Source: DAOPYE01 sp035352715
Lineage (GTDB): Bacteria; Acidobacteriota; Holophagae; Holophagales; Holophagaceae
Direction of reading: 5' to 3'
NCBI GenBank assembly: GCA_035352715.1
Contig: DAOPYE010000004.1
Span: 1 to 51,915, forward strand
DNA: 51,915 nucleotides
The notes under the pieces are model-generated. The model had not been told where the DNA came from. It did no database searches and worked only from the letters and a program-made list of their open reading frames with translations. Positions 20,256 to 30,000 of the stretch are shown piece after piece (position 1 is the first letter of the stretch; every line of letters begins with the position of its first letter). Position numbers and translations under genes: made by a program.

Positions 20256-21317
20256 ATGGCCGCCGCCAATGCCACCGAACAAGACGATCGCCTGAAAGTG
20301 TTGAACCGGACCCTGGCGGACATTGAACGCGCCTTTGGCAAGGGCGCCATCATGAAGCTGGGCGATCATCAGAACGCCGAGGGCCTGGAAGTCATCTCCA
20401 CGGGCTCCATCGCGCTGGATGCTGCCCTGGGCGTGGGTGGCGTTCCGAAGGGCCGCATCGTGGAAGTCTACGGTCCCGAAGCCAGCGGCAAGACCACCCT
20501 GGCCCTGCACATGGTGGCCCAGGCCCAGAAGAAAGGCGGACTTGCCGCCTACATCGACGCGGAGCACGCGCTGGACCCCGAATACGCCCGCAAGCTGGGC
20601 GTGGATATCGACAACCTTTTCATCAGCCAGCCCGATAGCGGCGAGCAGGCACTGGAAATCTGCGACCAGCTGGTGCGCAGCGGCGCCCTGGACATCATCG
20701 TGATCGATTCTGTCGCCGCCCTGGTGCCCAAGGCCGAGATCGACGGTGAGATGGGCGATGCCCACGTGGGTCTGCAGGCCCGTCTCATGAGCCAGGCCCT
20801 GCGCAAGATGACCGCGACCATCAGCCGCACCAATAGCTGCGTCGTATTCATCAACCAGATCCGCATGAAGATTGGCGTGATGTTCGGCAATCCCGAGACC
20901 ACCACCGGCGGAAACGCCCTGAAGTTCTACGCCTCCGTGCGCCTCGACGTTCGCAGCATCCAGAGCATCAAGGGCAACACCGGTGATCCCCTGGTCGCCG
21001 CCAAGGACGAAGACTCCAGCGTCGTCGGGAAGAAGACCAAGGTGAAGGTCGTCAAGAACAAGGTGGCCCCGCCCCTCAAGGTCGCAACCTTCGACATCAT
21101 GTATGGCGAAGGCATCAGCCACACCAGCGAACTGGTGGAACTTGGCACCCAGCTGGAGATCATCCAGAAGAGCGGTTCCTGGTACTCCTACAAGGACAGC
21201 CGCCTGGGACAGGGCGCCGACAACGTGAAGATCCTTTTGAAGGACAACCCGGAACTGGCGGATGAAATCGAACTGAAGATCCGGGAGAAGCTGGGCCTGA
21301 AGATCAGCGAGGCCTGA
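20256..21317 (+). CDS. recA: Recombinase RecA
   Basis: RecA forms filaments on single-stranded DNA, drives strand exchange and promotes cleavage of SOS repressors. The 353-residue protein has Walker A GPEASGKT (73-80), Walker B IIVIDSVAAL, loop L1 (GEMGDAHVGLQARLMSQALRK), loop L2 (FGNPETTTGGNALKFYAS) and VKVVKNKVAPP. Compared with the E. coli sequence I recall, the stretch between RLDVRSIQ and VKVVKNK is about 12 residues longer (IKGNTGDPLVAAKDEDSS). The extra residues lie just after L2 on the core surface. The start at 20256 follows GAGGAG. The downstream neighbour converges after 141 bp. Confidence 0.98.
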   Translation: MAAANATEQDDRLKVLNRTLADIERAFGKGAIMKLGDHQNAEGLEVISTGSIALDAALGVGGVPKGRIVEVYGPEASGKTTLALHMVAQAQKKGGLAAYIDAEHALDPEYARKLGVDIDNLFISQPDSGEQALEICDQLVRSGALDIIVIDSVAALVPKAEIDGEMGDAHVGLQARLMSQALRKMTATISRTNSCVVFINQIRMKIGVMFGNPETTTGGNALKFYASVRLDVRSIQSIKGNTGDPLVAAKDEDSSVVGKKTKVKVVKNKVAPPLKVATFDIMYGEGISHTSELVELGTQLEIIQKSGSWYSYKDSRLGQGADNVKILLKDNPELADEIELKIREKLGLKISEA

Positions 21318-21458
21318 TTCCACGAGGCGCGCCCTCGGGAAACAGCCAGCTGGCGATCCAGCCGGAACAGCGCGGGGACGCGGGATGAACCAGGGTGAGA
21401 GCTGGCCATCCCGAGGGGCATCCTTGTCGCTGTTTCCGGTTGGACGATTGCTATGGGT
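21318..21458. other. Convergent intergenic region between recA and the hem oxidase gene
   Basis: 141 bp without a supported gene. A short GC hairpin (CGAGG, 5-base loop, CCTCG) lies close after the recA stop but lacks a T-tract, so an intrinsic terminator is not convincing. Nothing else stands out. Confidence 0.4.
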
Positions 21459-22512
21459 TCAGGCCTGGGCTGAGAAGGCGCGTTCCGCCCAGGGTTCCAG
21501 GCCTTCGATGACATCGCGCACGCCGGGGCCAAAGCGCGCATTGCTGACCCAGTCCAGCCCGGCCGGCAGGCCTCCCAGGGCGCGGCGCAGCCGATCCCGG
21601 TGCCCCAACTCCGCCCGGGGGATCGCGTTGGGGCTGGTCTCCTCGCGCGCCTGGAAGGGATCAGCGAGATTGGGTACCCAGCGCCGCAGCTGCCGGAGGG
21701 TCCAGGCCCAATCCTTCTCGATATCGGGGTGCGGATCCTTCCAGAGGGCGGAATCCCCGATGAAGCTGCGCAGCTGCATCACGCCTGCGGGGGCGCATTG
21801 CTTGTCGATCCACGAGGGCACNNNNNNNNNNNNNNNNNNNNNNNNNNNNNNNNNNNNNNNNNNNNNNNNNNNNNNNNNNNNNNNNNNNNNNNNNNNNNNN
21901 NNNNNNNNNNNNNNNNNNNNNGTGGCTCAGTCCGCTCTTCCGTACGCCATTGAAAAGGCTCCCGTGGGCTTCCCACTGGCGCAGGCGGGGGATGGCGTCC
22001 ACGCTCAGCAGCTTGGGGGGCGCCGCCAGGATGCCCGCGACCATGGCGGGCAGGAGTTCGTCCGCCATGCCACGGCCTGCGCGACGCGCGATGAACGCGT
22101 GCAGCCCCTCCTCGGGTTCCTGGGCGCCTATGGCCTGGAAGGGTTCCAGCATCATCCGGGCCTTGGTCCTCCAGGACATGAGCGAGGACGCGAGCAGCTT
22201 CACGGGGTGGCTGGGCACGGGGATCAGCCGATTTTCCTTGCCCACCCACCGGGCGCCGCGGCCGGGACAATCCAGCCTCAGATCCAGCGTCCTGAACAGG
22301 CGCTCCGCGGGTGATCCGGGGCTGACCAGGATGCCCTGGGGGCCGCGCTCCAGGTGCCCTTCCAGGCCTTCCTCCGAAGGCCATGGCAGTGTCTGCACCC
22401 AGCCGCCCAACTGGGGCGCGGCCTCCCAAACCTCCGTGTTCTGGCCGCGGCGATGCAAGTGCCAGGCGGCCAGCAGACCGGAAACCCCACCCCCAAGCAC
22501 CAGCGTATCCAT
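21459..22512 (-). CDS. hemY: Protoporphyrinogen oxidase, HemY/PPOX type (interrupted by assembly gap)
   Basis: A flavin amine-oxidase-fold protein that would oxidise protoporphyrinogen (or coproporphyrinogen) in heme synthesis. The N-terminal part (22512-21922) starts with the FAD motif LGGGVSGLLAAWHLHRRG, then has LGGWVQT, ERGPQG and FIARRAGRGMADELLPAMVAGILA, typical of HemY. After 100 Ns, the C-terminal part (21821-21459) resumes with the PPOX-like end: LRSFIGD, IPRAELGHRDRL and GPGVRDVIEG. The two halves are not in the same frame if the gap is exactly 100 bases, so its true length is unknown and some coding sequence is missing. A GGGGG site lies just before the ATG. hemA and hemC lie at the other end of the window. 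Confidence 0.82.
21822..21921. other. Assembly gap of 100 N inside the hem oxidase gene
   Basis: A run of exactly 100 N, the usual placeholder for a gap of unknown length. It removes the middle of the HemY-like gene, including part of the substrate-binding region. Confidence 0.95.
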
Positions 22513-22602
22513 GGACGCCCCCTGTTCATTCCCAGGCTATCCCAGGTGGCGGCCGGGTGGGATTTCCCATCGGGCGGGTGCAGGCTCTTGTAACCTGGAG
22601 CC

Positions 22603-23403
22603 ATGGCCATGCTTCCCCAGAAACGCGTGCGCAAGCCCTGGATGCCGTGGGTGAAGGTCGCCCTCGTCGGCGGACTGGTCTTCGCCGCAGGCTGGGGTGC
22701 CATGGAGGTCGGACAACGCTACCTGGGGCTCCAAAAACTGGTCATCGAACAGATCAATATCAGCGGGTGCCAGGGGGACCGGCACAGCGAGATCCAGCGC
22801 ATCGCCAACCAGGTGGCCCTGGGCAAGCCGCTGTTCTGGTTCGACGCCGAGCGCCTGCGGCAGGCGGTGGAACGCCAGCGCTGGGTCAAGGGCTTGCTGA
22901 TCCGCCGCGATCCGCCGGATCGCCTGAGCCTTGTGGTCGAGGAGCGCAAGCCGCTCTTGTGGCTGGCGCGGCCCGAGGGGGTGTTCCTGCTGTCGGATGA
23001 CGGGATCCTGCTGGATCGCGTCAGCGCGGCGAACCTGTCGCCGATTCCTGTGGTGGCCGACGCGCAAAGCCAGGAGGACGCGACGCTGGTCAACCTCATC
23101 CGCGCCGCGACGGCGCTGCGCGAGCATCAGCGGGCATTCTACGAACGCCTCGCCGAGTTGCGCTGGAGCGATCGCGGTCCCGTGGCCTACCTCGAAGACC
23201 TGCCCGCGCCTATTTACCTGAGCCGCCTGGACCCGACCAAGAACATCCCGAATTTCCAGATGCTGTATCTCAATGTCCTATCGCAGCGCCCGGACAAGAA
23301 CCAGCTGCGCTATATCGATCTGCGCTGGGACGACGAAGCGGTCGTGGGTGAGCCGCAAGAAGATTCAGCGCCGATGGGGAAGGATGGATCGGCCGATGAA
23401 TAG
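22603..23403 (+). CDS. ftsQ: Cell division protein FtsQ (DivIB)
   Basis: A 266-residue bitopic inner-membrane protein linking early and late divisome parts. A short basic cytoplasmic tail precedes one membrane helix (about residues 18-36). A POTRA domain follows (INISGCQGDRHSEIQRI, LGKPLFWFDAERLRQAVERQRWVK, LSLVVEERKPLLWL). Then comes the beta domain, with GVFLLSDDGILLDR, IPVV and a late YIDLRWDD strand. The start could be the ATG at 22603 or 22609; GGAG fits the second better. It is divergent from the hem gene and precedes ftsA by 108 bp, which hold an inverted repeat. Its usual upstream neighbours (murC, murB, ddl) are absent. Confidence 0.88.
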   Translation: MAMLPQKRVRKPWMPWVKVALVGGLVFAAGWGAMEVGQRYLGLQKLVIEQINISGCQGDRHSEIQRIANQVALGKPLFWFDAERLRQAVERQRWVKGLLIRRDPPDRLSLVVEERKPLLWLARPEGVFLLSDDGILLDRVSAANLSPIPVVADAQSQEDATLVNLIRAATALREHQRAFYERLAELRWSDRGPVAYLEDLPAPIYLSRLDPTKNIPNFQMLYLNVLSQRPDKNQLRYIDLRWDDEAVVGEPQEDSAPMGKDGSADE

Positions 23404-23465
23404 TCGCTGGGCTCCGTGATCCCCGCGCGGGCTTGATCTGGCCGAGGTCTTCCGTGATCTTCAAC

Positions 23466-23485
23466 CCAGGACATCCTGGTATCAT
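23466..23485 (+). promoter_or_regulatory. Inverted repeat and -10-like box upstream of ftsA
   Basis: A perfect inverted repeat CCAGGA-CA-TCCTGG (23466-23479) directly precedes TATCAT (23480-23485), a possible -10 box. The ftsA ATG follows 26 bases later. The position suits a protein-binding operator over the -35/-10 spacer, but could be chance. The spacer to the best upstream -35 candidate (TTCAAC) is only 14 bases, shorter than usual. Confidence 0.35.
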
Positions 23486-23511
23486 CTGCAATTAAGGAAC
23501 TGGATACACAC

Positions 23512-24723
23512 ATGGTTCAACCCGCCGTTCTACTCGGTCTGGATCTCGGAGCAAGCAAAGTCGTAGCTGTCGTCGCCGTGCAGGACGAGAACGGCGTCCT
23601 GAACGTTACGGGAGCCAGCCTCGCCAGTTCAGAGGGCGGGATTCGCCAGGGCGAGATCACCGACATCAATCTGACGGTCTCGGCCATCAATCGCGCGGTG
23701 GAAGAAGCCATGCGCACGGCGGGCCAGACGCACGTGGATGGCATTCGCGTATCCGTGGACGGCAACCAGTTCAAGGGCGAGAACCTGCGCGATTCCATTA
23801 CCATCGCGTCGGCGGACCGCGTCATCACGACGGCGGATCGCGACCGCGTGATGGAGCAGGCCACCAACGGCTGCAAGCTGGCCAAGGAAGAAACCGTCCT
23901 GCACCGCATCCCCCAGATGTTCCATATCAAGGGCCAGCGGGAGATCCGCAATCCCGTGAACATGGTGGGCGAGACGCTGGAGGCCGAAGTTCGCATCATC
24001 GTGGCGCCGGGATCGGTGCTGGAAAACATCAATCGGGCCCTGCAACTGGCCAGCCTTCAGGGCGCGACCCTGATGTATTCGCCGCTGGCTTCCGCCGAGG
24101 CGGTGCTGACGCGCGAGGACGCAGAAAACGGCGCCGTGGTCGTGGATATCGGTGATCAGCTCACCCATCTGGGCGTCTTCCTGCGCGGCTCCCTGTTCCA
24201 TTCCGCCGTGATTCCCATCGGCGGCATGCACTTCACGAAGGATCTGGAGATCACGAAGCACCTGGGCGGTATCAGTGCCGCCGAGCGGATCAAGCGCGTC
24301 TACGGCACGGCGCTTCCCATGCAGGTGGACGCCGTTGAGATGATCGAACTGGAGGAAGAGGGCCGTCAGGTCTCTCGCCGTGAGCTGGCCGAGGTGTTGC
24401 ATGCGCGCGCCATTGAACTGCTGAACATGGTGCTTGTGGAGATCGGCCGCAGCGGTCTGGTCCACGAGATCCACGGAGGCGTGCATATGGTCGGCGGCGG
24501 CGCGCTGCTGCCACATCTGCCCGTGCTCGCGCAGAACATCCTGGGACGTCCCCGCGTCGTGTTGGGCCGCGTTTCAGGCATCCAGGGGCTGCCGCAAGTG
24601 GTGGCCAACCCGCTTTACACCAATGCGCTCGGCGCGGTGAAGGCCCTCGCCCGCAACATCGGCGGCGGTACCAAGCCCGCGCGCAGTGGAAGTTTCCTCG
24701 ACAAGCTCAAGAACCTGCTTTAG
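23512..24723 (+). CDS. ftsA: Cell division protein FtsA
   Basis: FtsA is the actin-like membrane tether and activator of the Z-ring. The 403-residue protein has the phosphate-1 motif (LLGLDLGASKVVAVVA), a 1C domain in place of actin subdomain 1B (RVITTADRDRVM to ETLEAEVRIIV), phosphate-2 (AVVVDIGDQLTHLGVF) and the adenosine motif (VHMVGGGALLPHL). The last ten residues, SFLDKLKNLL, make the amphipathic membrane-targeting helix. The usual phosphate-2 form is DxGxGTT; here DIGDQLTH is a slight departure. The ribosome site before the ATG is weak. ftsZ begins 17 bp after its stop, fitting one transcript. Confidence 0.95.
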   Translation: MVQPAVLLGLDLGASKVVAVVAVQDENGVLNVTGASLASSEGGIRQGEITDINLTVSAINRAVEEAMRTAGQTHVDGIRVSVDGNQFKGENLRDSITIASADRVITTADRDRVMEQATNGCKLAKEETVLHRIPQMFHIKGQREIRNPVNMVGETLEAEVRIIVAPGSVLENINRALQLASLQGATLMYSPLASAEAVLTREDAENGAVVVDIGDQLTHLGVFLRGSLFHSAVIPIGGMHFTKDLEITKHLGGISAAERIKRVYGTALPMQVDAVEMIELEEEGRQVSRRELAEVLHARAIELLNMVLVEIGRSGLVHEIHGGVHMVGGGALLPHLPVLAQNILGRPRVVLGRVSGIQGLPQVVANPLYTNALGAVKALARNIGGGTKPARSGSFLDKLKNLL

Positions 24724-24739
24724 GCCCTGCGGAGTACCC

Positions 24740-26047
24740 ATGCAAGAAATTCCGTTCCTCCCCAGCCCCGTCCATCTTCCCGGCGCCAGCATCAAGGTCG
24801 TCGGAGCCGGCGGCGCTGGCTGCAACGCCCTGGACCGCATGGCCCAGAGCGGGGCGAGCGGCGTCCAACTCATCGCCATGAATACCGATCAGCAGAGCCT
24901 TTCCCAAAGCCAGGCGCATGTGAAGATCCCCCTGGGGCCCATGAGCATGCGCGGTCTGGGTGCGGGCGGGAACGCCGATCGTGGAGCCGTGGCCGCAGAG
25001 GAGAGCCGCGAGGAGATCCTGGCCGCCCTGCAGGGTGCGGATATGGTCTTCATCACCGCCGGCATGGGCGGTGGCACCGGCACGGGCGCCGCTCCCGTCA
25101 TCGCCAGCTGCGCGCGCGAACTGGGTGCGCTGACCGTCGCGGTGGTGCTGACGCCCTTCCGCTACGAAGGCCCCGGCAAGAACGCCAAGGCCCTGCAGGG
25201 GCTGGAGAACCTGCGCAGCACCGCAGACACGGTGATCGTCGTCTCAAACCAGAAGCTGCTCTCCATGTGCGATCGCAACGTCAAGACGAAGGAAGCCTTC
25301 CGCGTGGCGGATGGCGTCCTGATCCAGGGCGTTCGCGGCATCACGGACCTGATCCTGCGCCCCGGCACCATCAACGGCGATTTCGCCGATGTGGAGGCGG
25401 TGCTGCGCAACGGCGGCGAAGCCTTGATCGGCACGGGCCAGGGCCGCGGCGACGAGGCCATCCTGGACGCCGTGCAGCGCGCCCTGGACTGCCCCCTGCT
25501 GGAACAGAGCCTCGATGGCGTCGCCACCAAGGTCATCGTCTCCATCATGGCCAACTGGGATCGCATCGAACTCAGCGCGCTCGAGACCGCCATGAACTTC
25601 CTGAGCGACCATTACCGAGGCCTCGCAGATATCAAGCCCTGCCAGGTGGATGCGCCGGAACTGGAAGACCGCGTGCTGGTCACCGTGCTGGCTTCCGGCT
25701 TCGAAGGACCGGAGAGCCAGAATGCGGAAGTGGCCCCGGAATTCGAGTTCCAGGCCATGGCGGAACGCCCCGACCACGGGGAACGGCCCATGCCTGCGGC
25801 GGTATCCGCGTCCTCCTCGCAGGAGTTCCGGGTGGATACGCGATCCGAGGTGCGCATGGATACGGGGCGGATCTACGGCGAGGTTCCGTCGTCGCTGAAC
25901 GATCCCGCGCCCCACACGCTGACGCCGACGCGGCTGCTTCCGCAGGCGCCGACCCCCAGCGGCGAGCTGATGGGCGGCGCGGATGATCTGCACGTCCCCG
26001 CCATCATCCGCATGAGCATGAAGGACGGCCGCCTGCCGCTGGAATAG
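24740..26047 (+). CDS. ftsZ: Cell division protein FtsZ
   Basis: The tubulin-like GTPase that forms the division ring. The 435-residue protein begins at ATG 24740, preceded by CGGAG. It has the nucleotide motif VGAGGAGCNALDRM, MNTDQQSL, the tubulin signature GGGTGTG (110-116) and the T7-loop region near LSALETAMNFLSDHYRG. A linker of about 100 residues, rich in Pro, Ala and Glu, follows the core. The C-terminal peptide DDLHVPAIIRMSMKDG matches the D-x-PAFLR-like segment that binds FtsA. It closes the ftsQAZ cluster. Its stop is 18 bp from the convergent M48 peptidase gene, with no terminator hairpin visible. Confidence 0.97.
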   Translation: MQEIPFLPSPVHLPGASIKVVGAGGAGCNALDRMAQSGASGVQLIAMNTDQQSLSQSQAHVKIPLGPMSMRGLGAGGNADRGAVAAEESREEILAALQGADMVFITAGMGGGTGTGAAPVIASCARELGALTVAVVLTPFRYEGPGKNAKALQGLENLRSTADTVIVVSNQKLLSMCDRNVKTKEAFRVADGVLIQGVRGITDLILRPGTINGDFADVEAVLRNGGEALIGTGQGRGDEAILDAVQRALDCPLLEQSLDGVATKVIVSIMANWDRIELSALETAMNFLSDHYRGLADIKPCQVDAPELEDRVLVTVLASGFEGPESQNAEVAPEFEFQAMAERPDHGERPMPAAVSASSSQEFRVDTRSEVRMDTGRIYGEVPSSLNDPAPHTLTPTRLLPQAPTPSGELMGGADDLHVPAIIRMSMKDGRLPLE

Positions 26048-26065
26048 CCTGGGATGGGTCTACGG

Positions 26066-27068
26066 CTACGGGGCCATCCGCCCCTGCTTCCATTCACCAG
26101 GGTAATTGTGGGCGGATAGCGCGATGAGTTCTCGGCGGTTTTGAATGCCGACGTACCACGGCTTGGCTTCTGGCAAACAGCCTGTCTCCTGAAAGGCCCG
26201 GTCCAGATTCGCGATGCGGATGGAGAATTGGGGGTGCGTCGCAAAGACATCCTCCAGGCCATCCATGACGCCAAACTGGACTTCCTCGCCGAGGTGACGC
26301 GGCACGGGGCGTTGGCCTTCGTATTTCGATTGCATTCGAAGGAACAATGTTTGCCCGGCCTGGGGATGGTAGCCCACGCTGGCCGCGATCTGCATGCCCC
26401 AGCGATCCGCTTCGGCCTCCTGGTCGTCCTGGTAGCCCTGCAGCATCAGGCGGGTACCCAGCGAAGCCATCGCCTCCAATTCTTTGCCTCCAATGCGTTT
26501 GGCTTGGATCCGATATTGGTAGCGTTCGATGCAATGCCTCAGATCAACGTGCGCCATCTCGTGANNNNNNNNNNCGCAGCTCACTCACCTGCAACCGGTA
26601 CGCATGGGCCAGCTCCGCCTCGCTCTGCGCGTAATCCAGCATGCCCGTGGTCACGAACAGGTATCCACCGGGTAGCGCGAAGGCATTCACGGCAGGGTGC
26701 TCGATCAGCCGCACTTCAAAGGGCATATCCGGCCGGCGCCGTATTCCGCTCTGCTTCAGGCGATCCAGGATGCCCCGCAGGTAGGCTTCTTCGCGCGAGT
26801 TTTCGCGAAGGCCGTCCCGAAAGGCTGCGCTGCCTTCCAATTCGCGCTCCATCAGGGAGCGTCCAAGGGCAACTTCATCCTGGGTGCTGATTTTCGCCAG
26901 CTGCTGTCCAATATGATCCACCGTGGCCTTGCTCTCGGTGACGCGATCCAGCATGGGCCTAAGGCTCGCGCCTTGTTGGGGTGTGGCATTCCGGCCCACC
27001 CACACCATGACGGTCCCGGTGAGTAGCACGATCAGGAGCAGGGAAAGCTGTCGGTGTGCGGGCTTCAA
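26066..27068 (-). CDS. M48-family zinc metallopeptidase (interrupted by a 10-N gap)
   Basis: A membrane-anchored or secreted peptidase of the BepA/LoiP type, which act in envelope quality control. The N-terminus has one hydrophobic helix (LSLLLIVLLTGTVMVW). AFALPGGYLFVTTGML and SEAELA are typical M48 lead-ins. HEMAHVDLRH holds the HExxH zinc site, and DDQEAEADRWGMQIAASVGY supplies the glutamate ligand. The 10-N gap falls exactly between SEAELA and HEMAH. The visible residues before it (HAYRLQVSEL) do not look like the family, and the two halves are out of frame, so the sequence there is probably wrong. The start is TTG 27068 with GGAG eight bases upstream; it overlaps the stop of the upstream gene (TTGA). 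Confidence 0.82.
26565..26574. other. Assembly gap of 10 N at the zinc-site codons of the M48 gene
   Basis: Ten Ns split the peptidase gene. The flanking halves need a different spacing to be in frame, and the sequence on the upstream-coding side does not match family expectation. Local misassembly is likelier than a real frameshift. Confidence 0.85.
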
Positions 27069-30000
27069 AGGAACTTCTCCATGCGCTCCTTGAACCGGGT
27101 GTAAACGAAGGAGACCAGCACCAGCACCAGGCCCAGCGCGATGAAGGACGCCACGCGCGATAGGCCCGTCAAACCCCGCAGATCATAGAAGAACAGCTTG
27201 AGGATGCAGGCGCTCAGGATGCCAAGCCCCGTCAGGCGAGCCACGCGCTCTTTGAACAGGAAGCCCAGGGCCACCATGCCGAGCCCCAGAACACTCAACC
27301 AGACCGTCAACAGGGTGCCCGAGGCCTCCACCCAGATGAATCCGAAGAGCAGGATGGCCTGCGCGGCTAACCATGGAAAGCGGTTCCGTCCGAAAGAGTG
27401 GCCATCGCCATCCGGATTCAGCTCCGTTGATCGGTCCAGGCGCAGCAGGATGTAGCCCGAAAGGATCAAAATCGCCGCGATGGGAACGGTCACCCGATTC
27501 AGGGCTAGGCCGCCCTGAAGATCGCGCATGACAAGGTTATGCCCGAGTCCTCTCGCCAGGCTGGCGATCATCAGGATGAGGGCGCTGCGCAACCAGGCGT
27601 TGGCATCCCTCCTCAGCCCCCACGCCAGGCAAGCCAGCGCGTGGAGCGACCACAATGGAAGCACCCACGCGCGGTGGCAATCGTACAGGACCAGCAGGGC
27701 CACCGTCAGATGGATCGCGTACAGATACGCCGAGGTCCAGGCGGGGCCGGATTCTTCCTCGTTGGCCAAACGAGCGTAGATGAGCATCGCCAGGAAGGGC
27801 AGTCCCGTGATCAGTCGAAGACTCCAGCCCGCCAAGTTGCCATCCTGCAGAAGGTTCACGGCGATGAAGTGGACCAGGGCCGCTGCCATGAAGCCGTGTC
27901 CCATCCACTTCCAGGCCCAGGTCTTCACGGTTCGGCTACGCTCCAGGTGCAATACGCCCAGCAGGGCCCAGGCCAATGCCACCAGTAGATTCTTGCCATG
28001 GGCCAGGGCCTCAAATTTGATCGTGGCCGAAGCGCAGACGGCACAGGCCACCAGCACGCTTGCAGCCATGGCTGCGAGCACCTTCGGGCGCACATGATCT
28101 GCCAGCAGCGGACGCTCTGAATCGTCTTCTACGGAAACCTGGTGCCAGAGGTGCTGCAACGCATAACCCAACGCCACAGCAAGGCAGACGGAGCCCAGGC
28201 GGATCGGGATGCCGTGCCAGGTTCCATGTAATCCAGAAGATTGGGTGCCGATGGCCAAGGCTGCGGCGAGCGTCAACAGCGCGGACGTCACCGAATGGAA
28301 GACATTAGCGCGAACGCGCGCCGCCCAGAGCCAGACCCAGGCGAGGGCCACCATGGACGGCGCGATTCCGGCGGGTGGTATTTCCATGAAAATGAAAACA
28401 GTCACCAGCGCAGCCGCATACAAATCCAGAGGGTTGGCGAACCATTCCATGGCCGGGGTCTCCCATGGCCAGTCCCGTTCTCGCCGTCGCAGCAGGACTT
28501 CCTGCAGCAGCAGCACAACGGCGGTTGCCAGCAGCGAGCATCCCAGCGGACTGAGCTTGAAGAACATGGAGACGGGATCTTGATGACTGAAACACGCGCA
28601 TGCGGCGAGATCGATCAGTGCGGCGATCCAAACGCATTCCTTCCATTTCATGCTCAGGCCCACTCCCAGGATCGCCAGCGCCAGGAGCGCGAGCAGCGGA
28701 GACCGGGCAGATCCGGGGAATTCGCGAATGATCAGGGTGCAGAGCGCCATCGCCGCCTGAACGCCGAGCAGGCCGCCCATGCCGTGCGTCCAGTTTGGAT
28801 CCATGGGCCGTCCGTTCTTCTGCCGAAGCGCGATATAGGCCGCCGCCAGACCCAGGGCCCCGAGTCCCGTGGGCAGCCATGCCGCATGACCAGTCGCAGA
28901 ACCTGGGATGGACCCCATGAGTGCGATCATCGCCTGCAGGCCCCATATGAGGCCTTGGGCCAGCAGATCCTTGAGATCGAAGGCTCTTCCCATTCCGATC
29001 CAGGCAAGGGCGAGGGCCGCGAATAGTGGGCCGCGCCAGGGTTCCGGTGCGTGTCCCCACACCAGGACGCTGCCCATCAGCACCGCCAGCGAGGTGAACG
29101 TGCTGGCCATGATTCCCGCTTCGTTTGCAGGGCCATGTTCGAGGTTCCGCTTCCACCGCGTTCTCAGCAGCAGGGCGTTGAGCAGCGCCACCGATATCCC
29201 GGCCACAAGCAGGGAGGCGAAGGGGTGGCCATCGGGATGAACGCGGAAGAGCAGGATCTCCAACGTGGTGATAAGGAATGCGGCGTAGGCCAGCACACGG
29301 AAATAGCGTTCCTTCAGAAAGACGCCGCCCGCCAGCAGTGCCTCGATGCCCAATAGCCGCATGAACGGCGTCAAGTGGTGGCGCAAGCCCAGTCGCAGCG
29401 GCGTCACCAGCGCCAACGCGGCGAGGCCCTCGGTGGCGGTGAGGAGATAGAGCCCGCGTTCCTGTTTTCGCTGGTAGATCACGGCGGCCCCCAGGTGGGC
29501 TAGGCCATAGGCCGCCATCCAGATATAGGCTTGGGCATGAGGTACCAGGTGCAAGGTGAGCGAAAGCGCGCCCACGAAGTTGCCGATCTGCCCCAGGCCC
29601 TGCCACGCGCGGCGCTGCTGAATCGGGCGCACCGCGAGCAGGGCGAGTTGGAAGACGGCCGCGCACAGGGCGATCACGCCCGCCGTGGTCATGGCGGTTG
29701 TTCCTGGGTTCATGGAAGCGCCGATCTCCATCTCCCAACGCGACCATCCGCTGTGCGAAAGCCCCAGCACCAGCGTCATCCATGTGGCGGGGATCCCCAG
29801 TCCCAGCAGGCGCAACCAGCCTGTGCGCCAGATCAGGACCGCCATGGCGAGCGCCACCACTGCGACGGCGCTCAGGTTGAACCCGGCACCAGTTTCGTGG
29901 GCGGATATTCCCAGGCTGAGAAAGATGAGCAGGAACGCGGATGTGGTGGTCCATTCGTTGCGGTAGCGCAGGCTGAACGCCACCGTCGCCGAGGCCATCA

